A stretch of 64,000 nt of DNA from Alicyclobacillus fastidiosus (GTDB lineage Bacteria > Bacillota > Bacilli > Alicyclobacillales > Alicyclobacillaceae). Both the position numbers and the translations under genes were made by a program. The stretch spans positions 3,703,501 to 3,767,500 of the forward strand of contig NZ_CP104067.1 in NCBI RefSeq assembly GCF_026651875.1, given 5' to 3'. Shown in pieces: positions 25,670 to 35,445 of this stretch. Within the stretch, counting starts at the first letter, position 1; each line of letters begins with the position of its first letter. Under the pieces are notes generated by a model. That model did not search any database and had not been told where the DNA came from. It saw only the letters and a list, made by a program, of their open reading frames with translations.

Positions 25670-27520
25670 TTAAAACGACTGCGCTTGCTTCACAGTCACA
25701 CTGGGCACCGGCATGGCGATCCGAACCTCGGTTCCGGAGTTGACTTCACTCTTGATGCTCACGCTGCCCTTGTGCTCAGAAATGATTCGATGTGTAACCA
25801 GCAAACCCAATCCCGTGCCGTGAGGCTTCGTGGTATGAAACGGCTCCCCAAGTTTGCGCAACTGGTCCGACGGGATACCACAGCCGTGATCGACAAATCG
25901 AAGCTCTGCAGAGTCGCCGACTTGATCCACGTAGATTTCGATCTCCCCGTTGTCATCACTGGCCTCAATGGCGTTTTTCAGGATGTTCATAAACACCTGT
26001 TTGATCCGGTGCTCCACACACGGAATGACGAGTTCCTTGGCGCTAAAGCGCCGGACCAACCGAATATTTCGAAGGACCGCCTGCGTCTCCAGGAGCAAGG
26101 CGACGTGTTCGAGCATTTTCACAATATCTTTGTTTTCGTATTTGACAGCCTGTGGTTTGGCAAGGGTCAATAGTTCTTCGACAATGGAATTGACCCGATC
26201 AAACTCGTGTAACATCACATCCGTGTATTGATACGTCTTTTCCGGATTGTTTTGGATGATCTGCGTAAATCCGCGCAAAACCGTCATTGGATTTCGCAGT
26301 TCGTGAGCGATTCCGGCGGCCAATTGCCCGGCGACCGAGAGTTTTTCCGATTGCAGCAGGAGTTCACTGGTCCGAACCCGCTCCGTGATGTCCCGTTCGA
26401 TGGTTGAAACAGCGACGATATCTCCATCTGCATTGCGGATTGGGGACAATGTGACACTCACGTCGATTGACTCGCCATCCCTGCGCCTACGCGCGGTTTC
26501 ACGAGAGATTTGACATCCGGATTGGCAAACGGACTGCAGCCATTCACGGACCTCGTCGTTCCATTCTGAAAGCGGCAAAAAGCGGCCGCCACACTCGCGT
26601 CCCGACCAGCCATACATCGCCTCGAACGCCTGATTCGTCCGCAACAGTACTCCGTTGAGATCGAACAGGCAAATGGCGTCGGCAGAGCAATTAAAAATGG
26701 ATTCAAATTCTTCTTTTAGGGTTTTGACTTCCTGTTCATGTTGTTTGCGCTCCGTGATATCGCGTCCAATCACGAGTACGCGGTGCCGACCTCCATTCGT
26801 CCGATAGATGGGTATTGTGATGGTGTCAAACGTGCGAGGACGTGAATCGATAGGCGTATAACTAGCTTCTTCGCGTATCGGTGCACCGTGTTCCCAAACC
26901 AACGTGTCGTCTTCATGAACGAGGGTCGTGGCTGCACAGCTAGTCCCCATGATCTCAGTCATCGTCTTGCCGTACCAGGACTTTTTTTCTATTGAAAAGA
27001 GTTGTAGCGCGGTTTCGTTTGCCTCTAGCCATCGACCCTTGTCGTCCTTGAACAATACGACGTCAGGCATGGCGTTGATCAGCGTGTAGAGCTGTTGTTC
27101 GCGCTCGCGCTGCGCCTCCTCCGCACGCTTCCTATCGGTGATATCCGTGCTCACGGAAATAAATTGGTGCGGTTTTCCTTGATCGTTCAGAAAGGGTACA
27201 ACAGTGGATTGCACCCACAGTTGATCACCTTTTTTGCTACGGCTCTGAATTTCACCGCTCCACACTCGTCCGTTCGATAGCGCCGTATACATCTCGCGCT
27301 CGATGTCAGGCTTCAATTCCCCGTCGATAAGTGTCTGATAAGACTGTCCGAGAACCTCTTCACTAACAAATCCTGTGATTTTGCAATACTTATCATTCAC
27401 ATACATCAATCGCCCATCTTGGTCGATGATGGTCACGATGCACGCTTCACTCAATGCGACCTGAATGTCCGTCAACACTTGCAAAGCATGTGTGAGCTCC
27501 GCCTCTACGCGTCGAAACAT
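25670..27520 (-). CDS. Soluble multi-PAS sensor histidine kinase, sporulation-kinase type
   Basis: 616 residues with no membrane helix. Three PAS domains in tandem (about 20-130, 150-255 and 265-385), each followed by a PAC-like DITER/DITDRKR end. Then a HisKA domain with the phospho-acceptor His in GIAHELRNPMTVLRG and a HATPase_c domain with NILKNAIEAS, DHGCGIP and GTGLGLLVTHRI. HELRNPMT/L followed by RGF is characteristic of KinA-E-like sporulation kinases feeding the Spo0F-Spo0A phosphorelay. That role is likely but inferred. GAGGGG lies just before the ATG. The kinase at 29551 has the same architecture, and a paralogue and an Hsp20-like gene lie between. Confidence 0.9.
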   Translation of the reverse strand: MFRRVEAELTHALQVLTDIQVALSEACIVTIIDQDGRLMYVNDKYCKITGFVSEEVLGQSYQTLIDGELKPDIEREMYTALSNGRVWSGEIQSRSKKGDQLWVQSTVVPFLNDQGKPHQFISVSTDITDRKRAEEAQREREQQLYTLINAMPDVVLFKDDKGRWLEANETALQLFSIEKKSWYGKTMTEIMGTSCAATTLVHEDDTLVWEHGAPIREEASYTPIDSRPRTFDTITIPIYRTNGGRHRVLVIGRDITERKQHEQEVKTLKEEFESIFNCSADAICLFDLNGVLLRTNQAFEAMYGWSGRECGGRFLPLSEWNDEVREWLQSVCQSGCQISRETARRRRDGESIDVSVTLSPIRNADGDIVAVSTIERDITERVRTSELLLQSEKLSVAGQLAAGIAHELRNPMTVLRGFTQIIQNNPEKTYQYTDVMLHEFDRVNSIVEELLTLAKPQAVKYENKDIVKMLEHVALLLETQAVLRNIRLVRRFSAKELVIPCVEHRIKQVFMNILKNAIEASDDNGEIEIYVDQVGDSAELRFVDHGCGIPSDQLRKLGEPFHTTKPHGTGLGLLVTHRIISEHKGSVSIKSEVNSGTEVRIAMPVPSVTVKQAQSF

Positions 27521-28262
27521 ACGATCCCCTCGCCTACACTGTGACCTTAATCAAGAAAATGCGTTCTCTATACCAGTTTGACCGGATGTTGATATTCTCA
27601 ACCCTCTAAATGTTTATGCACCAACGTGTCTGCATTATCCGAAGCGTGAATATCTGCCACCGCGGTCTAAAACTACTCGCAAATAGGAGATTCAAGATGC
27701 TCTACCACACAGAGTGGCTCAACTATATTTCTCAGAAAATTATATTTTATCCCTCCGTGCGACGATTTAGGGCACGTTTCGACATCGATCAACAGCTCAA
27801 CAGCGTGCTGGCTTCCGAAATTCGACGCAACGGCAACTATGGTGCAATGATTTGAATAGCGGCCGCAGGGCGGGTTCAAAATGACATCACATTGCATACA
27901 CTACAGAAACCACAGCCCCCTTTTCGCATTCAGATCACGTCCCAAGGCCATCTAATCCTAAAGCAGGTTGCACTTCCTGCACGAGTAGGGTTAAATTAGC
28001 TGTTAAGGTACCAATCTCACATCGCCTCAACGGAAATTCGGCACGTAACGCGTTCCGATCCAGCGTTGCTTTACGCTCATGTTACGTGCAAAACATCTGT
28101 TCCTACAGATAGCCAATAGAATCTTTGCGCCGACTACTAGTTTCGACATCCTTCATGTGAGCAAATCTATATACTGAGTGTACCCGTTGAGCGGCTTCGA
28201 GAGAGTTTATCACTCACTTTATCAAAGTGGCGATTTCAATCTAAATAGGGAGTTGTGCAGAT
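27521..28262. other. Long intergenic region upstream of paralogue B
   Basis: No gene supported. About 35 bp before the start codon of the next gene lies an inverted repeat, CACTTT-ATC-AAAGTG (28215-28229), which could be a regulatory site. Confidence 0.4.
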
Positions 28263-29069
28263 ATGACGTGGACTCAAGGCCAACCACCTCGAGTAAATCA
28301 ATCACCGTTTATCGATCCGACGAAAGAGCCCGGCAATCCAAATATGAAACCCAATGACCGACGAAACAACCGCAATCCACGCGCTCCACAAGGTGCACCG
28401 CGCTACCAGCAGAATGTCGACAACGTCGCTGCGACGTTTACGCAAGAAGGACTACAAACGTTCTCGACGATTTTCTCATCGGCCGTGGAAGCGGCTATTG
28501 CAAAGGCCCTCCCAGACATCGTGGAACGCGCAGTGGAACGGCAGATGAGAGACTTACTCCAGCAAGCTGTCACGGATATCGAACGCATCACCAGAAGTCT
28601 TGCAACCCAGATCGAATCGTTTGCGCAATCCTCTGCGCAATCATCCTCGCACGCAGGTGCGCCCGAGGTGTCGGTGGTTGAAACGGAACATGCGAACGAA
28701 ACCTCTGACGATACGCCCTTGCCGGCCGTGAGTGTCCTGTCGGAAGCGCCTGAAGTAGATAACGAGATTCCTGCTCGCCCTAGCGAAGTGGATGAGCAAT
28801 CAGCGGATGCGAAGTCAGATACGGTAGACCACGCAAGTGAGTCGAGCGCGAGTACGAACACTCAAACTGGACGCGTCGCCCAGGAAGTTGAGCTGGTCGT
28901 GCACACGCTGCGAGAGATCGGGCGTCCAGTCAAATCCGATGAACTGCGTACATTGACCCAAGACGTCCAATGGGGCAGTAATCCGTCGGTAAAAATGAGC
29001 AGTATCATCAACAAGTCGAACGGACAAATCGTACGGGTGGGCCGTGGAATTTACCAGTACAAGGCTTAA
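28263..29069 (+). CDS. Unrecognised paralogous protein with winged-helix-like C-terminus, copy B
   Basis: 268 residues. It keeps the N-terminal block WTQGQPPRVNQSP, the central block NVAATFTQEGLQTFS followed by VEAAIAKALP, and the C-terminal block through WGSNPSVK to RVGRGIYQY of the protein at 6818-7486. The linker (about 115-205) is longer here, acidic, and rich in Ser/Glu/Ala. The middle block is probably a helical oligomerisation segment; the C-terminal block resembles a HARE-HTH-type winged helix. AGGGAG lies about 10 bp before the ATG. It is monocistronic, closed by a perfect hairpin. It sits between two sporulation-type kinases, so a developmental role is possible but unproven. Confidence 0.88.
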   Translation: MTWTQGQPPRVNQSPFIDPTKEPGNPNMKPNDRRNNRNPRAPQGAPRYQQNVDNVAATFTQEGLQTFSTIFSSAVEAAIAKALPDIVERAVERQMRDLLQQAVTDIERITRSLATQIESFAQSSAQSSSHAGAPEVSVVETEHANETSDDTPLPAVSVLSEAPEVDNEIPARPSEVDEQSADAKSDTVDHASESSASTNTQTGRVAQEVELVVHTLREIGRPVKSDELRTLTQDVQWGSNPSVKMSSIINKSNGQIVRVGRGIYQYKA

Positions 29070-29078
29070 CATCACAAA

Positions 29079-29115
29079 TGGCCATACCTCATGATGTCGG
29101 CATGAGGTATGGCCA
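29079..29115 (+). terminator. Perfect 15-bp hairpin after paralogue B
   Basis: TGGCCATACCTCATG (29079-29093), 7-nt loop, CATGAGGTATGGCCA (29101-29115). It begins 9 bp after the stop codon. No T tract, but position and stem strength fit a transcript end. Confidence 0.6.
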
Positions 29116-29206
29116 CGCTTCTCGGCGCCTGTCAACTGGCATTTGGTATCTACCCGGCGCTTTCGGACATGATATGCGGTGAGTAGACAAACCGGGGGTG
29201 TCACAC

Positions 29207-29554
29207 ATGCCAATCCCTTCTCATGGCGAAGAACCGATACCGAATTCACATGGTGTCCCGCCTTCATTTCATTTCAACGAAACTCTGGGAGCGAATGACA
29301 TCGACCTGCGAGAAACGGAAACCGATATCACCATTCACGCCGCGTTACCTGGTATGGAGAAACTCGACGACGTCTACGTGATCGTCTCACCTCACGCCGT
29401 TCATCTATACCTTAAGCCACACCAGCAGGGCGGGGACCACCCCTATCGAACCATCGCACTGCCGACGGCCGTCGACGAGGCGTTTGCGAGCGCAGTGTTC
29501 ACGAACGGGAAGCTCTGCATCAAAATCCCCAAGTTGAATCTAACGTTTGACTAA
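29207..29554 (+). CDS. Hsp20/alpha-crystallin-like protein, possibly spore coat type
   Basis: About 115 residues. A His/Pro-rich leader (1-35) is followed by an alpha-crystallin-like beta sandwich: IDLRETETDITIHAALPG, a middle strand VYVIVSPHAVHLYL, and YRTIALPTAVD...ASAVFTNGKLCIKIPK, which matches the usual R-x-h-x-L-P-x-x-V-x...A-x-h-x-N-G-x-L-x-h-x-h-P-K ending. Small members with a polar leader include the CotM-type coat proteins as well as Hsp20 chaperones; which one this is cannot be told. I chose the ATG at 29207, 6 bp after GGGGGTG; a GTG at 29198 is also open. Its stop codon overlaps that of the convergent kinase gene. Confidence 0.8.
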   Translation: MPIPSHGEEPIPNSHGVPPSFHFNETLGANDIDLRETETDITIHAALPGMEKLDDVYVIVSPHAVHLYLKPHQQGGDHPYRTIALPTAVDEAFASAVFTNGKLCIKIPKLNLTFD

Positions 29555-31860
29555 AACAGGGGAGCCTCCATCGGCGGGCTTTCCTGATCGATGGGTAGAA
29601 CGATGTCGACCGTGGTTCCCGAGCCTTCGTCGCTGTGGATTTTCATGGTCCCGCGGTGCGTCTCAACGATACGATAACTTACCATCAAACCCAGACCCGT
29701 TCCGGTGTCCTTGTTTGTATAAAACGGCTCCCCAAGTTTTGGAAGCCTATCTTCGGGGATTCCAGGCCCATTGTCGACGATGCGAATCAACACGTGGTCA
29801 CAGCCCTGTAAAAGCACGTATACTTGAATGGCTCCGCCGACCGGCACCGCCTCGACGGCGTTCTTCACCACGTTTAGAAAGACTTGCTTCATCTGATTGG
29901 AGTCGCAGTGGATAGCCGGGACTTGCTGGTGAATCACCGGCGACACTGTGACATTTTTCATCACGCACTGCGTACTCATCAGGCTAAGCACGTCGTTGAG
30001 TACGTCTGACACGTTCTTGCGCTCAAACGTCGGTTGGCTCGGCTTGGCGGCCAGTAACAATTCATCGATGATCCGGTTGATCCGGTTTAACTCTGACAAC
30101 ATGATATAGCAGTAATGCTCATTTTGGCTCTGTTCGGCCAGGAGTTGCACGAACCCCTTCAACGCCGTGAGCGGATTCCGAATCTCGTGCGCGACGCCAG
30201 CGGCAAGCTGCCCGACCACCGCCAGCTTGTCCGCTTTGCGAATGAGCTCTTCCGACTCCGTTCGCTCGGTGATATCGAGCAGTGTCCCGATAATCACGGG
30301 TTTTCCATGAAAACTCGTCCGAGTGCCGTGCACCTCTATGTCGATGACTGTCCCGTCTTTGCGCAGCCCCTTCATCTGATAGCGCATACTATCGACTTCT
30401 CCATCGAGGCGCTTTCGAACATTCTCTCTACATAACTCTAGGTGTTCAGGTGTAACGAGATCCCACGCCCACAGGCCGATCATCTCGTGCTCGGCGTATC
30501 CAAAAATCTCGGCCATCCTCGGATTCACAAAACGATATATGTGGTCCTCAATGATATATACGCCGACCAGAGACTCTTCGACGATGGTGCGATATTTCGT
30601 TTCCGCCTCCATCAACGCCATCTCCGCTCGCTTGCGCTCCGTAATATCGCGGGAAATCGTCGAGACAGCAACGACGTCCCCCTCGTTGTCAATCACAGGA
30701 GACACGGCCACACTGATGTCTGTCCACTGTCCATCTTTTCCGATTCTCCCCGTCTCGGTATGGACGGTCTCCCCTTGCAGAGCCGAGCGAACCCACATGG
30801 CCCATTCGGGACAATCCAAGTAAAAGGGGCGATACTGACCAATTAGATCGGCTTTTGCGCAGCCGTACATCTGTTCGAAGGCCGTGTTAACACGCAGATA
30901 TCGTCCATCCCGGTCGATGACCGCGATGCCGTCCGCGCTGCTGCTGATAAACGATTCGTATAGACCTTTCGCCGCACTGAGCTCTCGTTGAGCCTCGATA
31001 TGCCCTGTCAAATCCTTGGCAATCGAAAAGACACCTGTAACGGCGCCCTCAACCACCACAGGGACACTGTTGATGCTCAAGTGTACCCGCCGCCCCTCTC
31101 GATTGTGAATGGCGATTTCATACGATTGGGAACTACCTGCAAGTACCTTTGCCTGATGGGCGGCAGCTTTCTCCGTATGTTCTGACACCACGAGCGCCCG
31201 ACGACTCGCTGCTGAATTCAAGTCTTCTGGGCAATACCCAGTGATCGCCTGAAATGACTGGTTGGCGTAGACTAGGTTGCCGGAGACGTCGGTTTGATAG
31301 ATGATATCAGGGTTGTTCTCCACTAAAGACTGAAATTGCTGTCGATTCATCTCCGTAAAGCGTCGGGCGTACAGGACCTCCAGCACGATTTCAATCTGCT
31401 GGATACAGATACACATATCGTTCCAGTGCGGTGGAAGAGCGGGCTGCGACGAACCGAGTACCACAACTCCCACTTGTTTTTGTTCTATATGTAACGGCCA
31501 AATGCCAATATGGTAGATCCCACAATCCTCACATAAAGCTTGGATGGAACTGCAAAGGTGCTCGACTCTCGACCACCCAGGAGGGGTTGCATGACAAAAC
31601 TCCTGAATTTGCGCCAACACCTGCTCTGAACGGTTGCTTCCTAGTTCTCGCAAGTGGTCCTTTAACGCACCCCACGCCCCATGCACTCGTAGAGGTTCAG
31701 ATGCATTGAGAAAGAGCTGCTTTTGGTACAGAATAAACCCCGTATCCACTCCGACGATTTCTGCGAGCGCTTCCGTCGCTTCCTGAAACAATTGGCTACC
31801 ACGAACAAGTTCGGTCCATCGTCTGGAACGGGACACAAAAGCAAAGTAGCGATTATCCAT
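29551..31860 (-). CDS. Soluble GAF/PAS sensor histidine kinase, sporulation-kinase type
   Basis: About 769 residues, no membrane helix. The N-terminal 170 residues look GAF-like (GVDTGFILYQ, CEDCGIYHIGIWPL). Three PAS domains follow (about 175-290, 300-415, 425-540). HisKA has GVAHEIRNPLTALKGFVQLL, and HATPase_c has NVVKNAVEAV, DNGPGIP and GTGLGLMVSYRI. The HEIRNPLTALKGF signature is shared with KinA-E type kinases. The open frame extends to 31995, but GGAG precedes the ATG at 31860 by 9 bp, and the residues before it look non-native. The last codon overlaps the Hsp20-like gene stop by 3 bp, tail to tail. Probably a second input to the Spo0A phosphorelay. Confidence 0.88.
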   Translation of the reverse strand: MDNRYFAFVSRSRRWTELVRGSQLFQEATEALAEIVGVDTGFILYQKQLFLNASEPLRVHGAWGALKDHLRELGSNRSEQVLAQIQEFCHATPPGWSRVEHLCSSIQALCEDCGIYHIGIWPLHIEQKQVGVVVLGSSQPALPPHWNDMCICIQQIEIVLEVLYARRFTEMNRQQFQSLVENNPDIIYQTDVSGNLVYANQSFQAITGYCPEDLNSAASRRALVVSEHTEKAAAHQAKVLAGSSQSYEIAIHNREGRRVHLSINSVPVVVEGAVTGVFSIAKDLTGHIEAQRELSAAKGLYESFISSSADGIAVIDRDGRYLRVNTAFEQMYGCAKADLIGQYRPFYLDCPEWAMWVRSALQGETVHTETGRIGKDGQWTDISVAVSPVIDNEGDVVAVSTISRDITERKRAEMALMEAETKYRTIVEESLVGVYIIEDHIYRFVNPRMAEIFGYAEHEMIGLWAWDLVTPEHLELCRENVRKRLDGEVDSMRYQMKGLRKDGTVIDIEVHGTRTSFHGKPVIIGTLLDITERTESEELIRKADKLAVVGQLAAGVAHEIRNPLTALKGFVQLLAEQSQNEHYCYIMLSELNRINRIIDELLLAAKPSQPTFERKNVSDVLNDVLSLMSTQCVMKNVTVSPVIHQQVPAIHCDSNQMKQVFLNVVKNAVEAVPVGGAIQVYVLLQGCDHVLIRIVDNGPGIPEDRLPKLGEPFYTNKDTGTGLGLMVSYRIVETHRGTMKIHSDEGSGTTVDIVLPIDQESPPMEAPLF

Positions 31861-32521
31861 GAACGTACTCTCCGCCCTCAATCGTAGGTTATCGACCATA
31901 CGTGCTTTTGAATTTCCTGTGGCGGGCAGATTAAAGAAAATGATCACCCAACGACCGCCCAGTGCTAAAACTCGGACTCTGCAGAAACAGAACAAGCGCT
32001 TTCAAAAGATCGCTGAAAGGTCGTAGAAATGATTGAAAAAATTGTTTAACTCACAAAAAAGGATACCAGCCCAATCTTTTCCGTCAATAGGCCAGGACCT
32101 GCCATTTTTTCATTGATAAGGCACGCAAGCTATGTGACCACAAAAGGACCTGGTCAGTCTGCCCAACGTGTGTATGCCCCGAAGGTACCCATGCGACAAC
32201 CTCCTCATTTCGGAATGAATGAATTACGATACAAGGTATGGAAACGTGTAGGACAGGGTGCGGGCAAGCGCGTACTGTGTGAGGACAACAGGCGAATTCA
32301 TCACCCGTGCGCAAATGCTGTTAAACAGCACCCGTTCTAACGACCCTTTCTACATGTACGTTGAACGCGTCGGCAGGGTATCACCAACCATATCAGAGGC
32401 CTAGAACCCCAATTGCGGATACGACTTTCCATTTTGTCCGTGACCGAGCGTTCTACAGAAACGTTTACTGGATAAAAGTCGGAGCCGTGAGCGATACACG
32501 GGGTAACAAGAGGGAGATCGT
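31861..32521. other. Intergenic region
   Basis: About 660 bp with no frame that has both a start and a ribosome site. It holds the promoters of the divergent kinase gene (left) and IDEAL gene (right). No clear consensus promoter was seen. Confidence 0.35.
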
Positions 32522-32803
32522 ATGGATGTAGCAAAATTACAGTTCGGGGACTGGGTCTCATTCTTATTTCAACATCAAGCGTTACTTGGGTTTATTGTGA
32601 AAAACGTACCTGAAAAACAATCCTATGTCATCTTTGTCCCATCGACAGGCAAGCATTACACGTGCCCTGCTTCGATGGCCATACCAGAAGAACCCACGTT
32701 AAAACCGAACGACGTTCAAGCACTCATCGACTTGTCACTCGATTTAAAAGACGAGGAATGGTTCCGAGAACTGAGTCGTCGTTACTTGAACAAGTCCCGG
32801 TAA
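32522..32803 (+). CDS. IDEAL-domain protein
   Basis: 93 residues. The N-terminal half (about 1-55) is a small beta-rich domain (FGDWVSFLFQHQALLGFIV, SYVIFVPSTGKHYTCP). The C-terminus has the IDEAL motif DVQALIDLSLDLKDEEWFREL, close to the consensus LIDxALDxxDKExFxEL found in many small Bacillota proteins. GAGGGAG precedes the ATG. IDEAL segments are thought to mediate protein interactions or regulate competence/ClpC-type proteolysis in some proteins, but no function is established here. It is convergent with the FUSC gene. Confidence 0.85.
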   Translation: MDVAKLQFGDWVSFLFQHQALLGFIVKNVPEKQSYVIFVPSTGKHYTCPASMAIPEEPTLKPNDVQALIDLSLDLKDEEWFRELSRRYLNKSR

Positions 32804-32837
32804 CGACGACTGCCATACAAATCCTGGAACACCGTAA

Positions 32838-34817
32838 CTACAAGGCTGTCGCGGCGGTCACCAATCCATCCCGCAACGAAGCGATCTCTTCGCCAAATGC
32901 GGTTTGTGCAGCTGAACTGGGTACGTTTTGAATCGGCGGACGGCCTGTTTCTGCTGAGCGCACTAAGTGAGCTAATGTTGCTCTCTCGGCGTCCGACACC
33001 TGAGGCCGTTCCCCACGCACGCCGGTCATCGCCAGCGCGAGATAACCAAGTCTTTGGGTGGAAACGACGACGGGCCAAAGGGATTCGAGTGCAATCCCGT
33101 TGTTCGGCAACTCATTGATGGCACTGTCGTAGACGAGCCTCAAGTTGATAAGCGCGGCCTGTAGGGCGGCGCGGCGGGACAATGAGACTTCTCGCGGCGG
33201 CTTGACGCCAGGTCTCGCACAGGATCGCAATACGTCGTCAACTGCATAGATCACTTGCGCGATGACCGGGCGCACGCGCGACGATGAAGCGCGCCGCCAC
33301 AAGAGCAAACTCGCTAACAGCCCCAAGGCACACCCCACCATCGTGTCGAAGAAACGAGCTTCTATCAGCGCCGCCACACTCATTTGTGCGTGACCTAGTT
33401 CAATCAGCAAGATCGGCAACGGGGTGATGAAGACGACGGCCAGGCCGTAGTTTCGCACAATCAGCAACTCGACAATCAACTGTAAAACCACAATCGCCGC
33501 GACGACGAGGACGAGCGGCGGCTTCAAGGCCAAGATCCCACCCGCTATCAGTACACCAACAGTCGTCCCGAGTGCCCGCTGGACTGTGCGATGGACACTC
33601 GCGACCATGGTCGCACCTTGTAACACACACGCACACGTCAGTGGAACCCAGTACGGGCGGGGATTCCCAAGGGCCCAAGCGACCAACGTCGAAACCACCA
33701 CGGCAACCCCGATACGCATTGTGGCGGGCCGCACGAGCGATTCCTTACGAAATGCACCCCGCAGCTCGTTGCCCAAAGATCTTCCTTCGGGCACTTCGCC
33801 TCCGTCGGGAATGGGTGTGCTCCCTACTGCTATCCCGACAGCGGCTTCCAGGTGCTTTGCCATCCGACGGCGGACTTCCGTGTCATAAGTGATTGTCGGG
33901 ATTTCTATCGGGGCTGATTCCTCGGTCCTCCCTACGCGTGCCCCCAAGGTTCGCACAGCCTGTGCGAGAAGTGGACTGACTGGCCGGTTTTCCAGGGTTA
34001 ACTGAATCCCGCACAAAAATAACGCATTTGCCTCCTGAACGAGCAGGTACAGTCGATACGCTTCTTTCGTCCGGCGCCAGCGCAATTCACCACCCGTCAC
34101 CGCCTCTAGGGCATCACGAAGTGCGATAGTGGCTTGATGCCGCATGGCGTCGTTGGATGGGGTGCCGACCGATGCCAAGAAATCGGCTACCGACCGAAAA
34201 GCCGACCCGACCGCTCGCGTTTCTGGGCCGTGTGCGTTCACCACCCAACCAGCCATGCTCACAAGCCAGGCAATCGCCCCACCAAGCAGGACGAGCGCCG
34301 CTCGGAACGGGGCAGCGGCGGGCTCGACAGGCATTCCGGTCCCGACCGCGCCCACCAGGATGAAAAAGTATGCGGATGGAACTGGCACGCGCCACGCACC
34401 ACAGAAAAAAGTCGCCCCAGCACAAACGACGCACAAGGCAATCGCGATCCCCCACACGCTCCCTGCCAATAGCGTACCAATGCCCAGTGCCAGGGAAAGG
34501 CCAACGGCCACCGACGCACACTTCACGGCGCGCTGCGCATATGGTTCAGCTCCCGCGTAAATGGCCGTAAATGCCCCCATACTCGTGATCAGTGCCCAAC
34601 TCAAGTTTCCGACGAGCGCACCGACCGTCACAGTGAGGCCCATGCTGATGGCCGCGCGTGTGGCGCGTCGCCATGGGTACGGCACCGTTCGTATCTGAAA
34701 TGCGCCACGAATCCCCGCTCGAGTTGGCGGTGGCGGTAGCTCCCTGCCCGTTCGCAGCCCGGCTTCTCCAGTTTCCCCCGTTGTACTTCCACCGAGATGT
34801 TCGTCTGTTTGCTTCAC
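32838..34817 (-). CDS. FUSC-family membrane protein, aromatic acid exporter-like
   Basis: About 659 residues built as two similar halves. Each has a bundle of five or six membrane helices followed by a long cytoplasmic domain: helices at about 55-175 (TRAAISMGLTVTVGALVGN, FFILVGAVGTGMP) and again after RIGVAVVVSTLVAWAL. This is the FUSC layout of YccS/AaeB-like efflux proteins, with the NPRPYWVPLTCACVLQG segment after the first helix of the second half. The frame is open to a TTG at 35000, overlapping marR. I prefer the GTG at 34817 (AGAGG 8 bp upstream), leaving a 76-bp gap. It probably exports organic acids or drugs under control of the MarR regulator. Confidence 0.85.
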   Translation of the reverse strand: MKQTDEHLGGSTTGETGEAGLRTGRELPPPPTRAGIRGAFQIRTVPYPWRRATRAAISMGLTVTVGALVGNLSWALITSMGAFTAIYAGAEPYAQRAVKCASVAVGLSLALGIGTLLAGSVWGIAIALCVVCAGATFFCGAWRVPVPSAYFFILVGAVGTGMPVEPAAAPFRAALVLLGGAIAWLVSMAGWVVNAHGPETRAVGSAFRSVADFLASVGTPSNDAMRHQATIALRDALEAVTGGELRWRRTKEAYRLYLLVQEANALFLCGIQLTLENRPVSPLLAQAVRTLGARVGRTEESAPIEIPTITYDTEVRRRMAKHLEAAVGIAVGSTPIPDGGEVPEGRSLGNELRGAFRKESLVRPATMRIGVAVVVSTLVAWALGNPRPYWVPLTCACVLQGATMVASVHRTVQRALGTTVGVLIAGGILALKPPLVLVVAAIVVLQLIVELLIVRNYGLAVVFITPLPILLIELGHAQMSVAALIEARFFDTMVGCALGLLASLLLWRRASSSRVRPVIAQVIYAVDDVLRSCARPGVKPPREVSLSRRAALQAALINLRLVYDSAINELPNNGIALESLWPVVVSTQRLGYLALAMTGVRGERPQVSDAERATLAHLVRSAETGRPPIQNVPSSAAQTAFGEEIASLRDGLVTAATAL

Positions 34818-34893
34818 CTTGTTTTCCTCTCCATGTCTCTCTAATTGTCCCCTATTCCGCTTACACGTGCCCCCGCAAATCACGAAACGATAC

Positions 34894-35355
34894 TTACGAT
34901 GGTTCGCGGGTGCTCGCCCGGGTCTGTGCATCGACACATCTCTGTACAGCGAGGAGTGCCGCTTTGAGCTGTTCCTTCTCCTGCGCCGTATACGAGCCAA
35001 ACAAAAGGTCTATCGCGTTTCGCTCAACATCTGCCAGCTCATTCGCCAGGCGCTTTCCTTCGTCTGTGACAAACGCCTGAATTGCACGCCTGTCACCAGC
35101 GTCTTTGCGACGTTCCACCAACGCCTTGCGCTCTAAGCTGTCGAGAATCCGAGTGATTGTAGTTTTGTCCTTTTTCGTCAAATCTGCCAATTGGGTTTGC
35201 GTAATGCCCTCGTGGCGAGCTAACGTCAGAAGAACCACCCACTGTTCCGTCGTAACGCCATAAGGTTTGAAGTGTAACATCGTAAAATTGGCGACTTTGC
35301 GATAGGTTTGGCTGATCATAAACCCTAGTGAATCATGTAATGGGTTGTAGTCCAT
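34894..35355 (-). CDS. MarR-family transcriptional regulator
   Basis: About 153 residues. A winged helix occupies 30-105: the TTEQWVVLLTLARHEGITQTQ helices, the recognition helix DKTTITRILDSLERKGL-like KALVERR, and the wing DAGDRRAIQAFVTDEGK. Terminal helices form the dimer interface. The ATG at 35355 follows AAAGGGG; upstream codons to 35394 lie inside the operator and are unlikely to be translated. It is first in a likely operon with the FUSC exporter. A long palindrome straddling the -10 element just upstream points to autorepression relieved by a small phenolic-type ligand. Confidence 0.9.
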   Translation of the reverse strand: MDYNPLHDSLGFMISQTYRKVANFTMLHFKPYGVTTEQWVVLLTLARHEGITQTQLADLTKKDKTTITRILDSLERKALVERRKDAGDRRAIQAFVTDEGKRLANELADVERNAIDLLFGSYTAQEKEQLKAALLAVQRCVDAQTRASTREPS

Positions 35356-35386
35356 GTCACTACCCCTTTCCTGCACTCCCCAATCA

Positions 35387-35417
35387 AGTTGCATAGCTAA
35401 TTATAAGCTATGCAACT
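35387..35417 (-). promoter_or_regulatory. MarR operator over the -10 element
   Basis: AGTTGCATAGCT (35387-35398) and AGCTATGCAACT (35406-35417) are perfect 12-bp arms with a 7-bp spacer. On the minus strand the spacer and adjoining base read TATAAT, a consensus -10. Binding there would shut off marR-FUSC transcription. Confidence 0.8.
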
Positions 35418-35445
35418 AAAAAATAGGAACGGTCCTCTTGACTGC

